A DNA stretch of 7,175 bases from Xanthobacteraceae bacterium (lineage in GTDB: Bacteria; Pseudomonadota; Alphaproteobacteria; Rhizobiales; Xanthobacteraceae): contig JASHYD010000060.1 of the NCBI GenBank assembly GCA_030043175.1, forward strand, positions 1 to 7,175, read 5' to 3'. The position numbers and the translations under genes are program-made. Within the stretch, counting starts at the first letter, position 1. Each line of letters starts with the position of its first letter. A model generated the notes under the pieces. That model was not told the origin of the DNA and searched no databases. It was given only the letters and a program-made list of their open reading frames with translations. This document shows positions 5,768 to 7,175 of the stretch, in pieces.

Positions 5768-6280
5768 CGAACATATCGATGGTGTAGCCCGCCCAAGATC
5801 GGCGACGAAAGCACGCGCGTCGGCGTGATCGTGAACAAAGTCCTCGAGCCCTGCGACGGCGGCCGTTCGTCGTTTCGCCATGTACTTCGCCACGGTGGTC
5901 TGGCCGACATCCACGCCGAGCTTAAGGAGTTCACCGTGGATGCGGGGAGCGCCCCATAGCGGATTCGCCACGGTCATCTCACGAATGAGTTGGCGAATCT
6001 CATCACGTGTCCTGGGTCGACCGCCGCGTGGCCTTGATTTCCTGCGCCGCCCGGCTCGCAACCCAGCGCGATGCCATCTGATGATGGTCTCCACTTTGAG
6101 GATTTTCACCACGTCCAACACCTCGGGAGCCAGGTGATAGAGCCCCGCAAACACCAGGCGATCGATACCTACGCCTCAGCACATTGAGCTGTGCCGAAGG
6201 GCGAGAAATTCGGTTTGCAAGGCTGCGCGCGAAAACAGCCCGACCACGGCGTGCCAGATCAACTCGAGGAGATCGCTCAT
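5761..6280 (-). pseudogene. integrase-core (IS3/IS481-like) transposase with catalytic core deleted
   Basis: The minus strand from the ATG at 6278-6280 reads MSDLLELIWHAVVGLF, ALQTEFLALRH, then (one base lost; new frame) QLNVLRR. After a gap in the family pattern follow DRLVFAGLYHLAP, VETIIRWHRAG, SRPRGGRPRTRDEIRQLIRE, NPLWGAPRIHGELLKLGVDV and GQTTVAKYMAKRR. Beyond this the frame shifts (PPSQG), shifts back (FVHDHADA), and shifts again into PILGGLHHRYVRV with a stop at 5761-5763. PILGGLHHxYVR is the family's extreme C-terminus, so the whole rve catalytic domain, with its DDE residues, has been removed by an internal deletion. At least three frameshifts and two deletions are visible, so it is non-functional. 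It lies head-on to the ISAs1 fragment, whose similarity ends about 25-45 bases away. I could not define terminal inverted repeats with certainty. Confidence 0.85.
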
Positions 6281-6403
6281 CGCCGTGATTATCGACCGAT
6301 TCGCAGGCGATCGACAGCTGGCCACGAGAGCAAACAGCATCGCAAATCTGTTGGCTTCTGGTGTGATAGCGCCGCGCAATCTGGCCATGGCTTTCCGCAC
6401 CAG

Positions 6404-6610
6404 CTCGGGTTTGGCAAAGCAGAACACCACAAAATCGTTGTCATCGCGACGCAAAGAGTGCGTCAATTGCACCGCCAACAGGGGGCGACAGCGCCAAATA
6501 CCACCTCACTGTTCTTGAGGCCACCGACCCTTTCAGCCGGGAGCGCCACATGAGGCGGCCATCTGCGCTTGAGATCACCGCTGGGCGATCTCGCCTTTAC
6601 GGCGGCTCAT
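6404..6610 (-). pseudogene. broken copy of a conserved small rhizobial hypothetical protein (MSRRKGEI-type)
   Basis: From the ATG at 6608-6610 the minus strand gives MSRRKGEIAQR. After a one-base shift it reads GDLKRRWPPHVALPAERV then GGLKNSEVVFGAVA, and after a second shift HSLRRDDNDFVVFCFAKPE. Joined, these follow a small uncharacterised protein I recall as common in Rhizobiales, usually about 85-95 residues and ending with an EDAEAFAERFGG-like segment. Here the family pattern stops at FAKPE (6404) and unrelated sequence (LVRKAMARL...) leads into the IS3/IS481-like remnant, so the 3' end is lost. Function of the family is unknown to me. The two frameshifts and the truncation are seen directly; the family match is from memory. 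Confidence 0.65.
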
Positions 6611-6662
6611 CGCCATATCACCATCAGCCGGCCTTCAAACAGCGCACTTAATCGCCTTTTAA

Positions 6663-6944
6663 TCAGACCTCGTCGAAGCCCTTCTCGTACTCGTTCATAT
6701 CGAGCCGGGTCCGCAAATCCGCGTTGAGCTCTTCCAGCACTTCTGTGATGTCAGCGGTCGCGCCTGCTGTGCAACGAGCCGTTCTGCAGCTGCTGAATGA
6801 GCTCATCAAGCCGGTCCAACTTGGATCGCTCCTGCTTCATCAGCTCATCAAGCCGACGTCCAGCAGCCTTCCCAGAATCGGATACCACTCATCCATTTCC
6901 TCGTTGTGCAGGGCGATGACTTCGTCATTTTGACACACCGTCGT
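6663..6944 (-). pseudogene. probable decayed hypothetical gene with a 14-residue helical repeat
   Basis: Three minus-strand frames in succession look coding-like. The first (from about 6944) reads NDEVIALHNEEMDEWYPIL. The second reads RLDELMKQERSKLD then RLDELIQQL. The third reads ADITEVLEELNADLRTRLD and MNEYEKGFDEV, ending at TGA 6663-6665. Two frameshifts would be needed to join them. The segment starting RLDEL is a duplicated 14-residue unit of coiled-coil character, backed by a 14-base direct repeat in the DNA at 6800-6813 and 6842-6855 (42 bases, exactly 14 codons, apart). It lies just upstream of the MSRRKGEI-type pseudogene on the same strand, so the two may have formed one unit. I do not recognise the protein; it could also be chance in an AT-poor sequence. 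Confidence 0.35.
6800..6855. repeat. 14-base direct repeat, 42-base period
   Basis: AGCTCATCAAGCCG occurs at 6800-6813 and 6842-6855. On the minus strand both copies encode RLDEL in the same frame, 14 codons apart, i.e. two heptads. Confidence 0.7.
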
Positions 6945-6960
6945 GTTTTATCGGAGGTGA

Positions 6961-6964
6961 CTAG
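6961..6964. other. possible IS630 target junction (CTAG)
   Basis: IS630-type elements insert at TA, in some members within CTAG, and duplicate it. CTAG here lies just outside the transposase 3' end and next to the limit of the decayed coding stretch. The other end of the element is outside the window, so the duplication cannot be checked. Confidence 0.25.
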
Positions 6965-6991
6965 ATCAGCGTTTCCGAAATTCGAATCATA

Positions 6992-7175
6992 TCAAGCAGC
7001 CTTATCGAGCTTGAAGGGCCAGGTGTGAACGACGGGCTGCTGATTGAAGTAATCGATAGCGGCCATGATGCGATCCTTGAGTTCTTGTTTGGATGCGACA
7101 CGGATATGACGCAAGACGGAGCGGGCGAGTTTAGAGAAGAAGCCCTCGATGAGGTTTAGCCAGGAGCCGTGCGTG
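6992..7175 (-). CDS. IS630-family transposase, C-terminal part (continues past right edge)
   Basis: The minus strand from the right edge reads THGSWLNLIEGFFSKLARSV, then LRHIRVASKQELKDRI, MAAIDYFNQQPVVHTW and KLDKAA, with TGA at 6992-6994. This is the C-terminus of an IS630/Tc1-type DDE transposase. The HGSWLNxxE segment holds the last catalytic acidic residue (Glu), and the tail is the usual helix pair. All 60 residues seen are in one frame with no damage, unlike the other IS genes here, so this copy may be whole outside the window. The transposase catalyses cut-and-paste transposition into TA targets. A CTAG at 6961-6964, 28 bases past the stop, is a possible element/target junction. Confidence 0.9.
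   Translation of the reverse strand, partial: THGSWLNLIEGFFSKLARSVLRHIRVASKQELKDRIMAAIDYFNQQPVVHTWPFKLDKAA

Noticed and set aside
1..7175. CRISPR arrays, tRNA or rRNA genes
   Set aside because: No regularly spaced direct repeats of CRISPR length and no cloverleaf or rRNA-like blocks were seen on either strand.

Overview
The window looks like a mobile-element-rich accessory region of an alphaproteobacterium, most likely Rhizobiales and Bradyrhizobium-like. This is inferred from the GC-rich coding style, the close fit of the ClpA-type N-domain to rhizobial ClpA, and the kinds of insertion-sequence (IS) remnants present. Assignments rest on remembered family motifs; no database search was possible.

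Left part (1-1267): a cut-off and probably decayed ATP-dependent DNA ligase fragment (minus, 1-148), a gene-poor stretch, then one intact minus-strand gene (587-1249). That gene joins a ClpA-type N-terminal domain, without any AAA+ ATPase module, to a C-terminal helical segment resembling the Acb2/Tad1 hairpin domain of phage anti-CBASS cyclic-nucleotide sponges. It is the most unusual object in the window. About 640 bases with no convincing gene follow (1268-1890).

Centre (1891-5022): a compact two-gene plus-strand operon. The first gene encodes a LodA/GoxA-family oxidase that uses cysteine tryptophylquinone (CTQ). The second encodes its LodB/GoxB-like FAD-dependent partner, which in characterised systems is required to build the CTQ cofactor. 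The genes are 9 bases apart if the second starts at TTG, 15 if at ATG. Together they should produce an oxidase acting on an amino acid or similar primary amine and releasing H2O2. The substrate cannot be read from sequence.

Right part (5023-7175): a graveyard of mobile elements. In order: a frameshifted, truncated ISAs1-family transposase (plus); a minus-strand integrase-core (IS3/IS481-like) transposase with several frameshifts and its catalytic core deleted; a broken copy of a small conserved hypothetical gene that begins MSRRKGEI; a decayed coding stretch with a 14-residue repeat; and the C-terminus of an IS630-family transposase running off the right edge. Only the Clp-N fusion gene and the oxidase operon look intact among these remnants, which fits accessory cargo in a genomic or symbiosis island.
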